From Theocolax elegans (Eukaryota; Arthropoda; Insecta; Hymenoptera; Cerocephalidae): 64,000 bases of DNA. Positions within the stretch are counted from its first letter, which is position 1. The number at the start of each line of letters is the position of its first letter. The notes under the pieces are model-generated. The model was not told the DNA's origin. It ran no database searches and saw only the letters and a list, made by a program, of their open reading frames with translations. The stretch is taken from assembly GCA_026168455.1 (NCBI GenBank), contig CM047426.1, forward strand, positions 56,115,761 through 56,179,760. Reading direction: 5' to 3'. Position numbers and translations under genes: made by a program. Below are positions 12,296-23,789 of this stretch, piece by piece.

Positions 12296-13400
12296 CATAG
12301 CTCATACTAGTGTTCAATCTAATTAAATATTCATAAGTAAGGATTTAAACAAACAATACAACAAATTAAAGTTTAATAAAATAATACAACATATTTATTA
12401 AAATAAATTTCATACGCTTATTCAAGTTTTCTGCAGTACTAATAATATAAAGCCTGAGATAGGCAACTTAGAAATATTTCCTCTTATTCATAAACAAAAG
12501 GTATGCTAATTGTTTCGAATCATATAAAAAAAGGAAACGTAAATAATAAATAAACTATTAAAATTTTATATAACGATTCGGGATATACAATAACAATTGA
12601 TACAGATAGATAATGTTTTTTGCAATTTTATATTACACACAATGTGTAGAAAATAATAAAAATACAAAAATAATGTAATGAATACTATAATTCAAATAAT
12701 TTTTCTTTATTTACTTGCACATAACAAATAAGTTTTGTATAGCTGTTAGTTTGGATAAAATCAGGAAAATGACGATTATTTAAATTGTTGCTCAAAATAT
12801 AAAAATACAAAGAGTGTAAATTAGTTATTTTAACGTAAAAATAATGGAATTTCGCGGAAAACGAACGTTGGTGCCACGACTCTGTCATCAGCAAGCATCG
12901 GACAGTTCCGTAACTGCTCGGATTATTCCATCGTACCATTTATTCAGTATAGTCTACTCTTTCTACCAAAATGTAAAAGTTTTGGGCAGCCCCATAACTG
13001 GTCAGTTCTCTCTCTCTCGTTCCAAGTTTACTTATTTGGCCTACTGTATTCTCGCACTGTATGTTATACACTGCTCACATTATTTTTCCATTTGTATCGA
13101 TTGTATCTTTTTCTTATGAAAGAGAATTAACTATTTCTCAATTATATATTTTATTATATTAAAAGTGAATTTTTGGTTATAATGGCTGAAAAGAAAATTG
13201 TAAACAAAAAAAAGTCAAATAATTATGCGTTCATTCTACTTTGGTGGAGGCGGGGGAGCGAAGAAAATTAATTTTTCTTCACTCCTAATTGTTTAATGAA
13301 AAATATATAAAAATATTATTAAGCAGATTAATATAAGATGTAGTAACAATGTTCACATTAGGGATAATATATATTGCATAAGAAAACGGAATTTTTTTTC
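12296..13400. other. AT-rich region, no gene supported
   Basis: Overlapping short frames at 12,685-12,939 (minus) and 12,844-13,119 (plus) show no domain and look like chance. Confidence 0.35.
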
Positions 13401-13435
13401 TCTTCAATAATTCATAATAGTAGAATTATTGAAGA
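13401..13435. repeat. perfect 13-bp stem hairpin
   Basis: TCTTCAATAATTC (13,401-13,413) and GAATTATTGAAGA (13,423-13,435) around a 9-base loop. Role unknown. Confidence 0.6.
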
Positions 13436-13494
13436 AGAATTGAATAAATATAAAACAAAATATGTACACTAATATAACTCTTTTTCAACTTTTT

Positions 13495-13562
13495 AGAAAA
13501 TATATATATATATATAGAAAATATATTTATAAATATATATTATATATATATATATATATATA
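13495..13562. repeat. TA-rich microsatellite abutting the inverted repeat
   Basis: Interrupted (TA)n immediately outside the left arm of the long inverted repeat. Homology between the arms ends at or within it. Confidence 0.7.
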
Positions 13563-15748
13563 TTTATATGTTTAGAACCGAAATAACTACCTAATCCTTC
13601 GTAATGTTTAAAAAATTCGTCCAATGAAATATGGTTTCTAAGACCGCGAGGAATTAATATATTACCCGCGATCAACGTAGCAAACTCGTCGTCATGTAAA
13701 AACATTTTATAAATTAAAATAAACTGTTTTACACTTAAAATTCGGATAATGTCGATCATACAATCGCGAGCCTGATTTAACGTCATGTTACTGCCTAAGA
13801 ATATAAAAAAATCGCAATTAAAAGTTTCCGTTAATGACAGCATAAAAACCGACAAGAATCCAATAATACGAGATAAAATTAATTTAAACTTATTATAAAT
13901 TTTTCCTTCCATTGCGAACACTTGTTTTATTTATCGTGGCGTAATTTCTATTTTTTAATAATTATTTTGAACGTTCGTTTTTCGCAGTTTCTAAATTTTT
14001 TCTGCGTTAATTTGTGAATGTATGCACTTTTTTAAAAAGTGTCACTTTTTTCAGTAAATTCACAAATACACTTTCACAGTTTTTATAATATATAAATTTT
14101 TATAATATATAGTTTTTATAATAGTATAAACGAACACGAAATTATATTTTTATGTACTCGTTAAGGTTCTTTCGCGTCGAAAGCAAGCTTTGAACTAACT
14201 ACGATTTCCAATGTAAAATAATAAAATAATAAAATAATTACAAAAATTTATTGATTTAAGGAGAAAGTTTTATTACTCTAAAAGTACAAAATATTAATGA
14301 CAGAACTTTTGGCGACGATCGTTCGTCATTAAATAAATTAATTTTAGAAGGTGAAGTTCTATTTATAACCGTTTAAAATAATCCAATATTTTAATAAGTT
14401 GTTAACTAAAATACTACAATTTAGTAAGTATATGTACTTTACTATTTTTGGTAAGTTAATTTTTCAATAACATTTATAATTATTAAAATATAAATTTAAG
14501 CTTTATATATAACCAACCCCCTATTTTTAATTTCGAAAAAGGTTTTTCGTAATTAATTTATTTAAAATAATGTCTTAAATTGTATTATTTTTTGCTACTA
14601 TGGACACCTTAGAAATTAAACAGATTCACACAACACCTTGGAGGTACTGTTATAGTGCATTGGGTTTTATACCAAATACGATTATAAGTAATAAATAAAA
14701 GTTTTTACCAAAATTTAGTGTAATGAAATCAGAATTAAAATTATAAAAAAAATAGAGACATATTAAATGTTAACTGTAAATTTTAAACTATATGAATTCT
14801 TATAAAGCTTAAATTTATATTTTAATAATTATAAATGTTATTGAAAAATTAACTTACCAAAAATAGTAAAGTACATATACTTACTAAATTGTAGTATTTT
14901 AGTTAACAACTTATTAAAATATTGGATTATTTTAAACGGTTATAAATAGAACTTCACCTTCTAAAATTAATTTATTTAATGACGAACGATCGTCGCCAAA
15001 AGTTCTGTCATTAATATTTTGTACTTTTAGAGTAATAAAACTTTCTCCTTAAATCAATAAATTTTTGTAATTATTTTATTATTTTATTATTTTACATTGG
15101 AAATCGTAGTTAGTTCAAAGCTTGCTTTCGACGCGAAAGAACCTTAACGAGTACATAAAAATATAATTTCGTGTTCGTTTATACTATTATAAAAACTATA
15201 TATTATAAAAATTTATATATTATAAAAACTGTGAAAGTGTATTTGTGAATTTACTGAAAAAAGTGACACTTTTTAAAAAAGTGCATACATTCACAAATTA
15301 ACGCAGAAAAAATTTAGAAACTGCGAAAAACGAACGTTCAAAATAATTATTAAAAAATAGAAATTACGCCACGATAAATAAAACAAGTGTTCGCAATGGA
15401 AGGAAAAATTTATAATAAGTTTAAATTAATTTTATCTCGTATTATTGGATTCTTGTCGGTTTTTATGCTGTCATTAACGGAAACTTTTAATTGCGATTTT
15501 TTTATATTCTTAGGCAGTAACATGACGTTAAATCAGGCTCGCGATTGTATGATCGACATTATCCGAATTTTAAGTGTAAAACAGTTTATTTTAATTTATA
15601 AAATGTTTTTACATGACGACGAGTTTGCTACGTTGATCGCGGGTAATATATTAATTCCTCGCGGTCTTAGAAACCATATTTCATTGGACGAATTTTTTAA
15701 ACATTACGAAGGATTAGGTAGTTATTTCGGTTCTAAACATATAAATAC
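13563..15748. repeat. long inverted repeat, arms about 946 bp (Polinton terminal repeat candidate)
   Basis: Arms 13,563-14,508 and 14,803-15,748 are inverted and appear essentially identical wherever compared by eye; the spacer is 294 bp of unrelated AT-rich DNA. The inner end of each arm reads AGCTTAAATTT inward from the spacer; Polinton termini usually start with AG. The right arm leads directly into the accessory gene and polymerase, so it fits the left terminal repeat of the Polinton. The left arm would then be a second, opposite copy of the same terminus. High arm identity suggests recent origin or gene conversion. Confidence 0.85.
13591..13912 (-). pseudogene. exon-1 copy of the spliced accessory gene (truncated)
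   Basis: Mirror image of exon 1 of the gene at 15,396. It has the same ATG context and the same reading frame up to the G/GTAGTT donor at 13,591. The arm ends about 28 bases later in TA repeat, so exons 2 and 3 are absent. The frame is open to the donor but cannot make the full protein. Confidence 0.8.
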
Positions 15749-16401
15749 AAATAATAATTATACAATTTTTTAATTATTTATCTTAAATAAATTTTAGAAA
15801 TTATAACGGATACGGAGGAAAGCTGTATTCCTCGATTACGTCGTGAGTTAGGCGACATAGCGGTTCAGAGAGAAATAACCGAACCAACCATTCGTCAATC
15901 GGAACGTATCGCGGAGATACGTAGTCGAGGGCAGAGGACGCTAAGTGGACTCGAGCGCGAGGCTGCTCGCATCGACAAAACGCTTGCGCGAAATTCCAAA
16001 GAAGCTATCGAGAAGATAGAAATTCAAATGTCCAGGCGGATTGAAAATCTTTCGGACGATAAAGATGACGACGATGTTGTCCAAGCAGCTCCAAATTGTA
16101 ACAAATCGGTGAGTAACATTTTTATTACTTTTTACAATAGTTATAAAAATATTTTAACACTTTTTGTTCAATACAACACTACAATAATCTGTATTGAAAA
16201 TTAAAAATTAAAATAATGAAAATAATAAAACGTGTTGAAATAATTCTATAATTGTAAACATATATAGGTTTAAAAGTAATGTTAATTTAATAATATATAT
16301 TTAAGCTCGAAGACGATTGTTTTTCGACAATCGAGAATACAATAAGCAAGGAATATGAGCTGTACCCTCACTTATATCCGCCAACAGCCGATTTAATTTG
16401 A
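15396..16401 (+). CDS. spliced accessory protein: helical, possibly CARD-like, plus coiled coil (242 aa)
   Basis: Three exons are inferred by eye: 15,396-15,717, 15,798-16,108 and 16,306-16,401. Donors are G/GTAGTT and G/GTGAGT; acceptors are TTTTAG and TTTAAG. All phases join and the frame is open to TGA at 16,399-16,401. Exon 1 (about 107 aa) is hydrophobic and helical. Its second half (MTLNQARDCMIDIIRIL, then FLHDDEFATLIAG) resembles helices 4-6 of a CARD/death-fold domain; this is tentative. Exon 2 begins with EIITDTEESC and continues as a Arg/Glu-rich coiled coil (IRQSERIAEIRSRGQRTL). Exon 3 is acidic, ending PPTADLI. Exon 1 lies in the terminal inverted repeat and so is duplicated. It precedes the polymerase in the same orientation. 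Unlike the polymerase it has no stop or frameshift. Adintoviruses are known to carry apoptosis regulators, which makes a death-fold plausible but not shown. Confidence 0.5.
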
Positions 16402-16564
16402 CGCGCGTTGGATTCGTTAAGGCATCGCGTTAAAAAAAATTTAAAATAATAACTTTTAAATTTTTATAAAATTTAACAATTTATTCAATAAAAATTAGTA
16501 AGCGAATTATATAGTAATAATAATATTATATTTTTATTTAGCTTCTCCGGGTGAAAAACAAATA

Positions 16565-19500
16565 GGTGGAGGCCGTACCGCGGAATTCCAACGTGTACAT
16601 CTTCAGGCAGGGTTTTCGTACATTAGGTCGCGAGATAAAGTTTAAGATTATAGATTACGCAGGAAGCGAAAATCCTGTAAAATATGTCGAAGATGCGTTT
16701 TAAGAAATAACGCGTTATATATTAAAAGATCGCTCGAACAGTGATATGATCGGGATAACTTTTAGTTCCGACAAATTTGCGTTATGCAGTGCCGGGTCGC
16801 GTTTTACACGTGTACAAGATTTTCAATCAAAAGAAATATGGGAATTGTTTGGCAAGGTCTATCAAAGCAATACCGAATTTTCAATTGATGAATCGTTGAA
16901 TATCAGTGTTGTTTACGTTGAAATGCCCGTCGGAAAGGGAAATGCGGGTGTTGAGAACAAAGAGGTTGATTTTCACAAAAAATCAATCCTTAGAATAAAA
17001 AATAAAGATAATTTATGCCTTCCCCGCGCTCTTGCTTGCAGTGAAGTCTACTCGAGGAAAGTAGACACTTCCGAATGGCGAAGCGAATGGAAGGCTGTTT
17101 CCCACCACATGCGTTTTCGGCAAACAGAGTGTGCGCGAAACTTGTGCACTCTTGCAAAAATAAAAGTTCTAGAAAACGGATGTGGTCCTGATGAATTCAG
17201 GTTATTTCAAAATTATTTTCTTGAAAGTATAAATATTAAAACAATTTATTTATTGTATAATTTTAATAATAAACATTTCGATTTAATCTTAAATATATTA
17301 GGTATCGTGTGAAAATGTCGATATTGCATACACTGCAATGTAGCATACAAAAATGTTCTGTCTCACAAGTGTACGAGACAATGTACACAATGTTTAAATG
17401 ATTCAAATTGTGAAAAAATAAACGAAATTTCGTGCCTCGATTGTAAGCGCGTATTTTATAATGTCGCGTGTTTGAAAATGCACAAGCGACCCGGCTCGAT
17501 AAGTTGCAAAGCATAAAAAAAACTGTAAAAAGCGTATGCGATAGTTCAAAATATTGTTCTACATGTAACCTTATTGTAGATTTAAGAAAAGAATTACACA
17601 TTTGCGGTGAAAAATATTGTAGTAGATGTCGTTCGAGACATTCTATAAATAAATTATGTAATATTGAACCAATTCAAGAAACGCGTGTAAGGAGGAAAAG
17701 TAATTATCATCCGACTACTCAATTTGTTTTTTATGATTTTGAGACCCGTTAAGATGAAATTTACGGAGAAAAATCTTTGAAACATAGCGTTAATTTATGT
17801 GTCGCACAATTATGTTGCGACAATTGTAAAAAAACCGATTTGAAAAATTTGTGTTCGTTTTGTGGTGTTCGTCAACACGTATTCGAAGGTGATAATTCGA
17901 TACGTGATTTCTTAAATTTAGTCATTCGAAGAATAACAAATTTTAATGATATTATTTGTATTGCGCATAACGCGCGGGCTTTCGACTCTCAATTTATTTT
18001 CAAATATTTAATCGATTTTTCTAAAATTTATTTTAATGAAAATGTTTCGCCAACCGTTATAATGAACGGTCGAAATATTATAAAATTGCAATTAAAAAAA
18101 ACAAAATTTATTGGTAGTATCAATTACATGCCAATGAAATTGGCAAATTTACCCAAAGCATTTGGGCTTTCAGTTAACGTAAAGAAAGGCTACTTTCCTC
18201 ATCTCTTCAATACAAAAGAGAATATAAATAATGTAGGCTCGATTCCGGATGATAAATATTTTTCCCCCGAAACGATGTCGAACGAAGATCGATAAATCTT
18301 CTATAACTGGTACAATAGTATTGACAAAAATCATGTATATAATTTAAGCAACGAAATAATAAAATATTGTATAGACGATGTAAATATATTGCGAGAGGCG
18401 TGCATAAATTTTCGTGAAATATTTAAAAAATATAACGTTTGCCCATTCGAAGAAGATGTAACGATAGCTTCAGCCTGTCCGATATTATACCGTAAAAAAT
18501 GTTTAAAAAAAAGATACAATCGGTATAATACCGTCAACAGGTTATGCGCAAACGGGACAAAATTCACAAGAAGCTATTTCGTGGCTTCTGTGTGAAGAAA
18601 AAAAAAATCGGTCGCGAAATCATACACGCCGCGCGCGCTCGAGAATATATTTTAACCGAAAGTTTCCGTGATCATGGTTTTTTACCGAGCGTAAACCATA
18701 AGAGTACCTTTTATGAATATCACGGTTGTTTTTATCACGGGTGTCCTCGCTGTTTTTCGTCGTAATAAAATTTTAACAGACGGTTCGACATTTTTACAGT
18801 CGTTACGAAAAAACCGTTTTAAAAACTAAACACACTAAAAGCTTTGGATATATTATAATAGAAATGTGGGGGTGTGATTTTAAATAATATTTATCAGATA
18901 ATACTGATTTAAATAACTTTTTAAAATCACATCATCTTTTAAAAGGGATTAAAATAGAACCGAGGGATGCCTTTTACGGTGGCCGTACAGGTAACATCGT
19001 AATTATGTACGAGACGAAAGACAGCGAAAAAATGAAATATTTAGATGTATGTTCGCTGTATCCGTACATTAACAAGTACGGAAAATACCCACTAGGTCAT
19101 CCAAAAATTTATATTGGTTTACAATTTAACGATTTAGCAGGTACCGATTTTGAAAATTTTAATAATGTTGAAGGTTTAGTATAATGCGAAATTCTACCTC
19201 CGCAAAATTTATTTCATCCTGTATTACCGGTAAAAATGCACCAAAGATTACTTTTTCCATTGTGTCGTACCTGCACAGAAATGCTAAATGAGCAAGAGAG
19301 CACACATGACCGGGAAGAAGAACGTATTTTTACCGGTACATGGGTGCCTGATGAAATAAAAAAAGTTTAGAACGCGGCTATAAATTAATGAAAATTCACA
19401 GCGATTTGGCAGTATAGTGTTTGTCAATATACAGCCAATACAGACGGTCTTTTTAAAGGAACATATTAAAAATGTTTTTAAAAATTAATCGGTATAATAC

Positions 19501-21354
19501 CGTCAACAGGTTATGCCGCAAACGGGAACAAATTCACAAGAAGCTATTTCGTGGCTTCTGTTGTGAAGAAAAAAAAAAATCGTGTCGACGGCAAATCATA
19601 CACGCCGCGCGCGCTCGCGAATATATTTTAACGAAAGTTTCGTGATCATGGTTTTTTACCGAGCGTAAACCATAAGAGTACCTTTTTATGACTATCACGG
19701 TTGTTTTTATCACGGGTGTCCTCGCTGTTTTTCGTCGTAATAAATTTTAACAGACGGTTCGACATTTTTTACAGTCGTTACGAAAAAACCGTTTTAAAAC
19801 TAACACACTAAAAGCTTTGGATATATCTTATAATAGAAATGTGGGGGTGTGATTTTAAATAATATTTATCAGATAATACTGATTTAAATAACTTTTTTAA
19901 AATCACATCATCTTTTAAAAGGGATTAAAATAGAACCGAGGGATGCCTTTTACGGTGGCCGTACAGGTAACATCGTAATTATGTACGAGACGAAAGACAG
20001 CGAAAAAATGAAATATTTAGATGTATGTTCGCTGTATCCGTACATTAACAAGTACGGAAAATACCCACTAGGTCATCCAAAAATTTATATTGGTTTACAA
20101 TTTAACGATTTAGCAGGTACCGATTTTGAAAATTTTAATAATGTTGAAGGTTTAGTATAATGCGAAATTCTACCTCCGCAAAATTTATTTCATCCTGTAT
20201 TACCGGTAAAAATGCACCAAAGATTACTTTTTCCATTGTGTCGTACCTGCACAGAAATGCTAAATGAGCAAGAGAGCACACATGACCGGGAAGAAGAACG
20301 TATTTTTACCGGTACATGGGTGCCTGATGAAATAAAAAAAAGTTTAGAACGCGGCTATAAATTAATGAAAATTCACGCGATTTGGCAGTATAGTGTTTGT
20401 CAATATACAGCCAATACAGACGGTCTTTTTAACGAACATATTAATACTTTTTTAAAATTAAAGCAAGAGGCCAGTTGGTATGCCGGTGAATGTACAGACG
20501 ACATAAAAGAAAAACAATTTATAGAAGAGTATAAAAATAAAGAGGGAATAATTTAGATCCTAAATTAATTTAAAAAAACCCTGGTTTACGCTCGGTAGCT
20601 AAATTATGTTTAAATTCATTCTGGGGAAAGTTTGGGCAATGCGATAATCTGATGAGAACGGAAATCGTCAAAGATTATCAAAGCTAGATAAATGGGAAAC
20701 AAATCGTTATAGCGAACGACGAGATACTCTATGTCTCCATAGAATACATTAAAGAAACAGAAACCGAGTCGGGGGGTAGTAACGTAGCGATCGCCGCCTA
20801 CACTACAGCACAGACTCGTTTGTTATTGTACTCGTATTTAGAAAAACTAGATAGTCGCGTACTTTACTACGACACCGACTGAATTATTTTTACAAGTAAA
20901 CCGAGTGATACGTACGAACCAAAGGTAGGGTCCATGTTAGGTGAAGTAACCTGTGAATTGGAAATTAACGGTAAAGGTTCTTATATTGAAAAATTTGTTG
21001 CAGGAGGTCCAAAATTTTATGCTTTTAAGGTAAGAAATAGTAAAAATGAAACATTTAATTTGTAAAATTAAAGGAATAAAATTAAATTATGAAAATTCGA
21101 AAAAGATTAATTTTGACAGTATCGTAAGTCTTATTACTAATAGAAACGATGACGATAAAAATAAAATACAATTGCAGTTTAATTCGATTGCAAGGACCCG
21201 ATTTCACGAAGTTATTACTTGCGAAGAAACAAAAACTTGTAGCGTCGTTTTAAAAAACGAAGATTTGTTTCAAATACTTTGTCTCTGCCGTTCGGTTATA
21301 TATAATTGTCCTGCGTTCAATTATAACTTTATGTATATATGTATACAAATATAA
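16565..21354 (+). pseudogene. PolB: protein-primed family B DNA polymerase of Polinton, degenerate
   Basis: The Polinton replicase. Motifs in order: N-terminal block (DMIGITF near 16,743; MPVGKG near 16,924; NLCLPRAL near 17,010); Cys-rich finger (17,310-17,460); Exo I FYDFET (about 17,730-17,748); Exo II NARAFDSQFI (about 17,967-17,996); Exo III YCIDDVNIL (about 18,365); YHGCFYHGCP (about 18,720); YGGRTGNI; motif A DVCSLYPYINKYG (19,042 and again 20,009); motif B NSFWGKFGQ (20,612); motif C YYDTD (20,865-20,879) followed at once by TGA 20,880-20,882; then GGPKFYAFKV. Other breaks: TAA at 16,701, 17,750 and 18,293, frameshifts near 17,312, 17,460, 18,540 and 21,045, and a 970-bp internal duplication. 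It cannot encode a working polymerase. Adjacent to the accessory gene on the left and to the TTAA insertion on the right. Confidence 0.9.
18500..20440. repeat. 970-bp tandem duplication inside PolB
   Basis: Copy A is about 18,500-19,470 and copy B about 19,471-20,440. The first 300 bases of the two differ mainly by single-base indels, often in homopolymers (for example TTATGCGCAAAC versus TTATGCCGCAAAC, and runs of A). The last 600 bases are almost identical. Motif A therefore appears twice. This may be a misassembly rather than a real duplication. Confidence 0.85.
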
Positions 21355-21455
21355 CGTTAATGATAATTAAATATTTAGTTTTAAAAATTAAACATTTCTA
21401 ATTTATTTTTTTCCCATATTCTGTTCCTTATCCTTTTATTTTTACTCTCAGGTAC

Positions 21456-21459
21456 TTAA
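21456..21459. other. TTAA target-site copy, left
   Basis: TTAA directly before the terminal repeat GGGGGTGCCATA. It pairs with TTAA at 52,731-52,734. Confidence 0.75.
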
Positions 21460-21540
21460 GGGGGTGCCATACTGGATTATTACCGACTGAGTAAGGTAGA
21501 TGCATTATTGCATTTAACGGACATATTTTTGTTTTATTTG

Positions 21541-21756
21541 CAAAACGCAAATACAGAAGCACTAGATAATAACATAAAACGTATTTATACAAAGTTTGAA
21601 GTCAATATGTAAAGGACACCCTAAAAAAAGTTTGCACGGAAAAAATAGTCATTTTTCCGTGCAAACTTTTTTTAGGGTGTCCTTGTTGTATTGACCTGAA
21701 ACTTTGTAGAAATACATATTATACCATTATCTAGTGCTTCTGTATTTGCGTTTTAC
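21541..21756. mobile_element. hairpin MITE-like element, copy 1
   Basis: Two arms of about 100 bp meet near 21,648. The outer part is AAACGCAAATACAGAAGCAC against GTGCTTCTGTATTTGCGTTT; the inner part is GGACACCCTAAAAAAAG against CTTTTTTTAGGGTGTCC. The tip is GTTTGCACGGAAAAA with its complement. No coding capacity. Confidence 0.75.
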
Positions 21757-22090
21757 ATAATATTAAAAAAAATAAATAGTTTATATTACTGATAAAGTTT
21801 GCTTAGTACCAATTTCGTCGATAGAGTGCGCGACGCGCTTAGTCTGTGGTATTATACTTAGAGTGGAAGCAATGGCGCAAATAGTTGTTACAAGATGGCG
21901 CTAAATACCATAACTAATATACCGGGCATATGTCAATAAACAGAATTATAATAAAGATCGTGTTTATGTATTGTAGAAAGACTAATTTGTTTTGCTAGTG
22001 CATCCGTTATTGTACATATATGTATCAAGATTAATGCTTGGTATCATCATGTACTGCTACGTGTACCTTGGCACGTCATTGTGACTCTCC

Positions 22091-22136
<46 letters not shown>

Positions 22137-22529
22137 TACTCAACAAGAGTATGTATGCGCTTGCGCATGCGCACAGTTTGCGTCACCACTGACGCAGTTC
22201 ACGTGGATCGTGTCCCATTCCAGGTTTACCAATGTCTCAGTAAAAAGAGACTTGTAAACATTATCTCAAATAACTACTAGCTATCTAACGAGTTTTATTT
22301 TTAAATATATCACACTTACATGTTCATTTTACCTTTATTATAACTATGGGAATTTGTTTAAATTATTATACAAATATTAGTAAAGTCGTGAATATAACTT
22401 CTAACTGCATATGTATCTTATTTCGAATATACACGTGTAAACAATTATAAATTATAATCAGAATTATAATCAGTACCATCAAACACATGTGCTTATTGGC
22501 CCGTTATATTTATTTAAAATACTCCCTTT
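21757..22529. other. left flank of the satellite, no gene
   Basis: Contains AAGATGGCGCTAAATACC (about 21,891) and a (CT)n microsatellite at 22,086-22,137. The 80-codon frame over the CT tract encodes Ser-Leu repeats and is not credible as a gene. Confidence 0.5.
22086..22137. repeat. (CT)n microsatellite, copy 1
   Basis: About 26 CT units with one interruption. The second copy in the duplicated segment (about 23,754-23,787) is shorter, as expected of an unstable tract. Confidence 0.85.
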
Positions 22530-23228
22530 TTACCGTAGAAAATATAATCGACACTGCGCGGCACGCTCCCTCGAATGAGCGAACGCGGGAGCGTGCCTCG
22601 TAGTGTCATGGTTGGGAATATAGACTGAATCAGCAATTGCAAACGGTCTAAAAATTGTTTACACCGCTAGGAACTAAATTTTGAATAATGTAGACATGAA
22701 TATATCTCCTTTCACCCATTTTAGTGTCTCAAAATATTTATTTTTTACCGTAGAAAATATAATCTACACTGCGCGGCACGCTCCCGCGAATGAGAAGACG
22801 CGGGAGCGTGCCTCGCAGTGTCCTGGTCGGGAATTTCAACTGAATCGGCAATTGCAAACAGTCTAAAAATTGTTTAAAACCGCTACGAACTAGATTATGA
22901 ATAATGTAGACATGAATATATCTCCTTTCACCCATGTTAGTGTCTTAAAATATTTATTTTTACCGTAGCAAAATATAATCTACAACTGCGCGGCACGTCT
23001 CCCTGCGATGAGCGAAACGCGGGAGCGTGCCTCGCAGTGTCCTGGTCGGAAATTTCGACTGAATCGGCAATTGCAAACCGTCTATAAAATTGTTTAAACA
23101 AACGCTAAACTAGATTTTAATATTAGACATAATATACTTCTTTAACCGATTTAGTCTGAATATTTATTTTTTAGAACTTAACGTGCCATAGGTTAACCGG
23201 AGTATATGCCTTTGCATCGAATTATTTG

Positions 23229-23410
23229 CAAAACGCAAATACAGAAGCACTAGATAATAACATAAAACGTATTTATACAAAGTTTGAAGTCAATATGTAA
23301 AGGACACCCTAAAAAAAGTTTTTTTAGGGTGTCCTTGTTGTATTGACCTGAAACTTTGTAGAAAGACATATTATACCATTATCTAGTGCTTCTGTATTTG
23401 CGTTGTACAT
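23229..23410. mobile_element. hairpin MITE-like element, copy 2, tip deleted
   Basis: Same arms as copy 1, but the terminal palindrome is missing: GGACACCCTAAAAAAAG runs straight into TTTTTTTAGGGTGTCC. About 36 bases of the tip are lost with little else changed. Confidence 0.75.
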
Positions 23411-23751
23411 AATATTAACAAAAAATAAATAGTTTATATTACTGATAAAGTTTGCTTAGTACCAATTTCGTCGATAGAGTGCGCGACGCGCTTAGTCTGT
23501 GGTATTATACTTAGAGTGGAAGCACTTGCGCAAATAGTTAATGCAAGATGGCGCTAAATACCATAACTAATATACCGGGCATATGTCGATAAACAGAATT
23601 ATAATAAATATCGTGTTTATGTATTGTAGAAAGACTAATTTGTTTTGCCAGTGCATCCGTTATTGTACATATATGTATTATACATATATGTATCAAGATT
23701 AATGCTTGGTATCATCATGTACTGCTACGTGTGCCTTGGCACGTCATTGTG

Positions 23752-23789
<38 letters not shown>

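Noticed and set aside
13182..13270. 28-codon frame beginning MAEKKIVNKKK
   Set aside because: Too short, no domain, AT-rich context.
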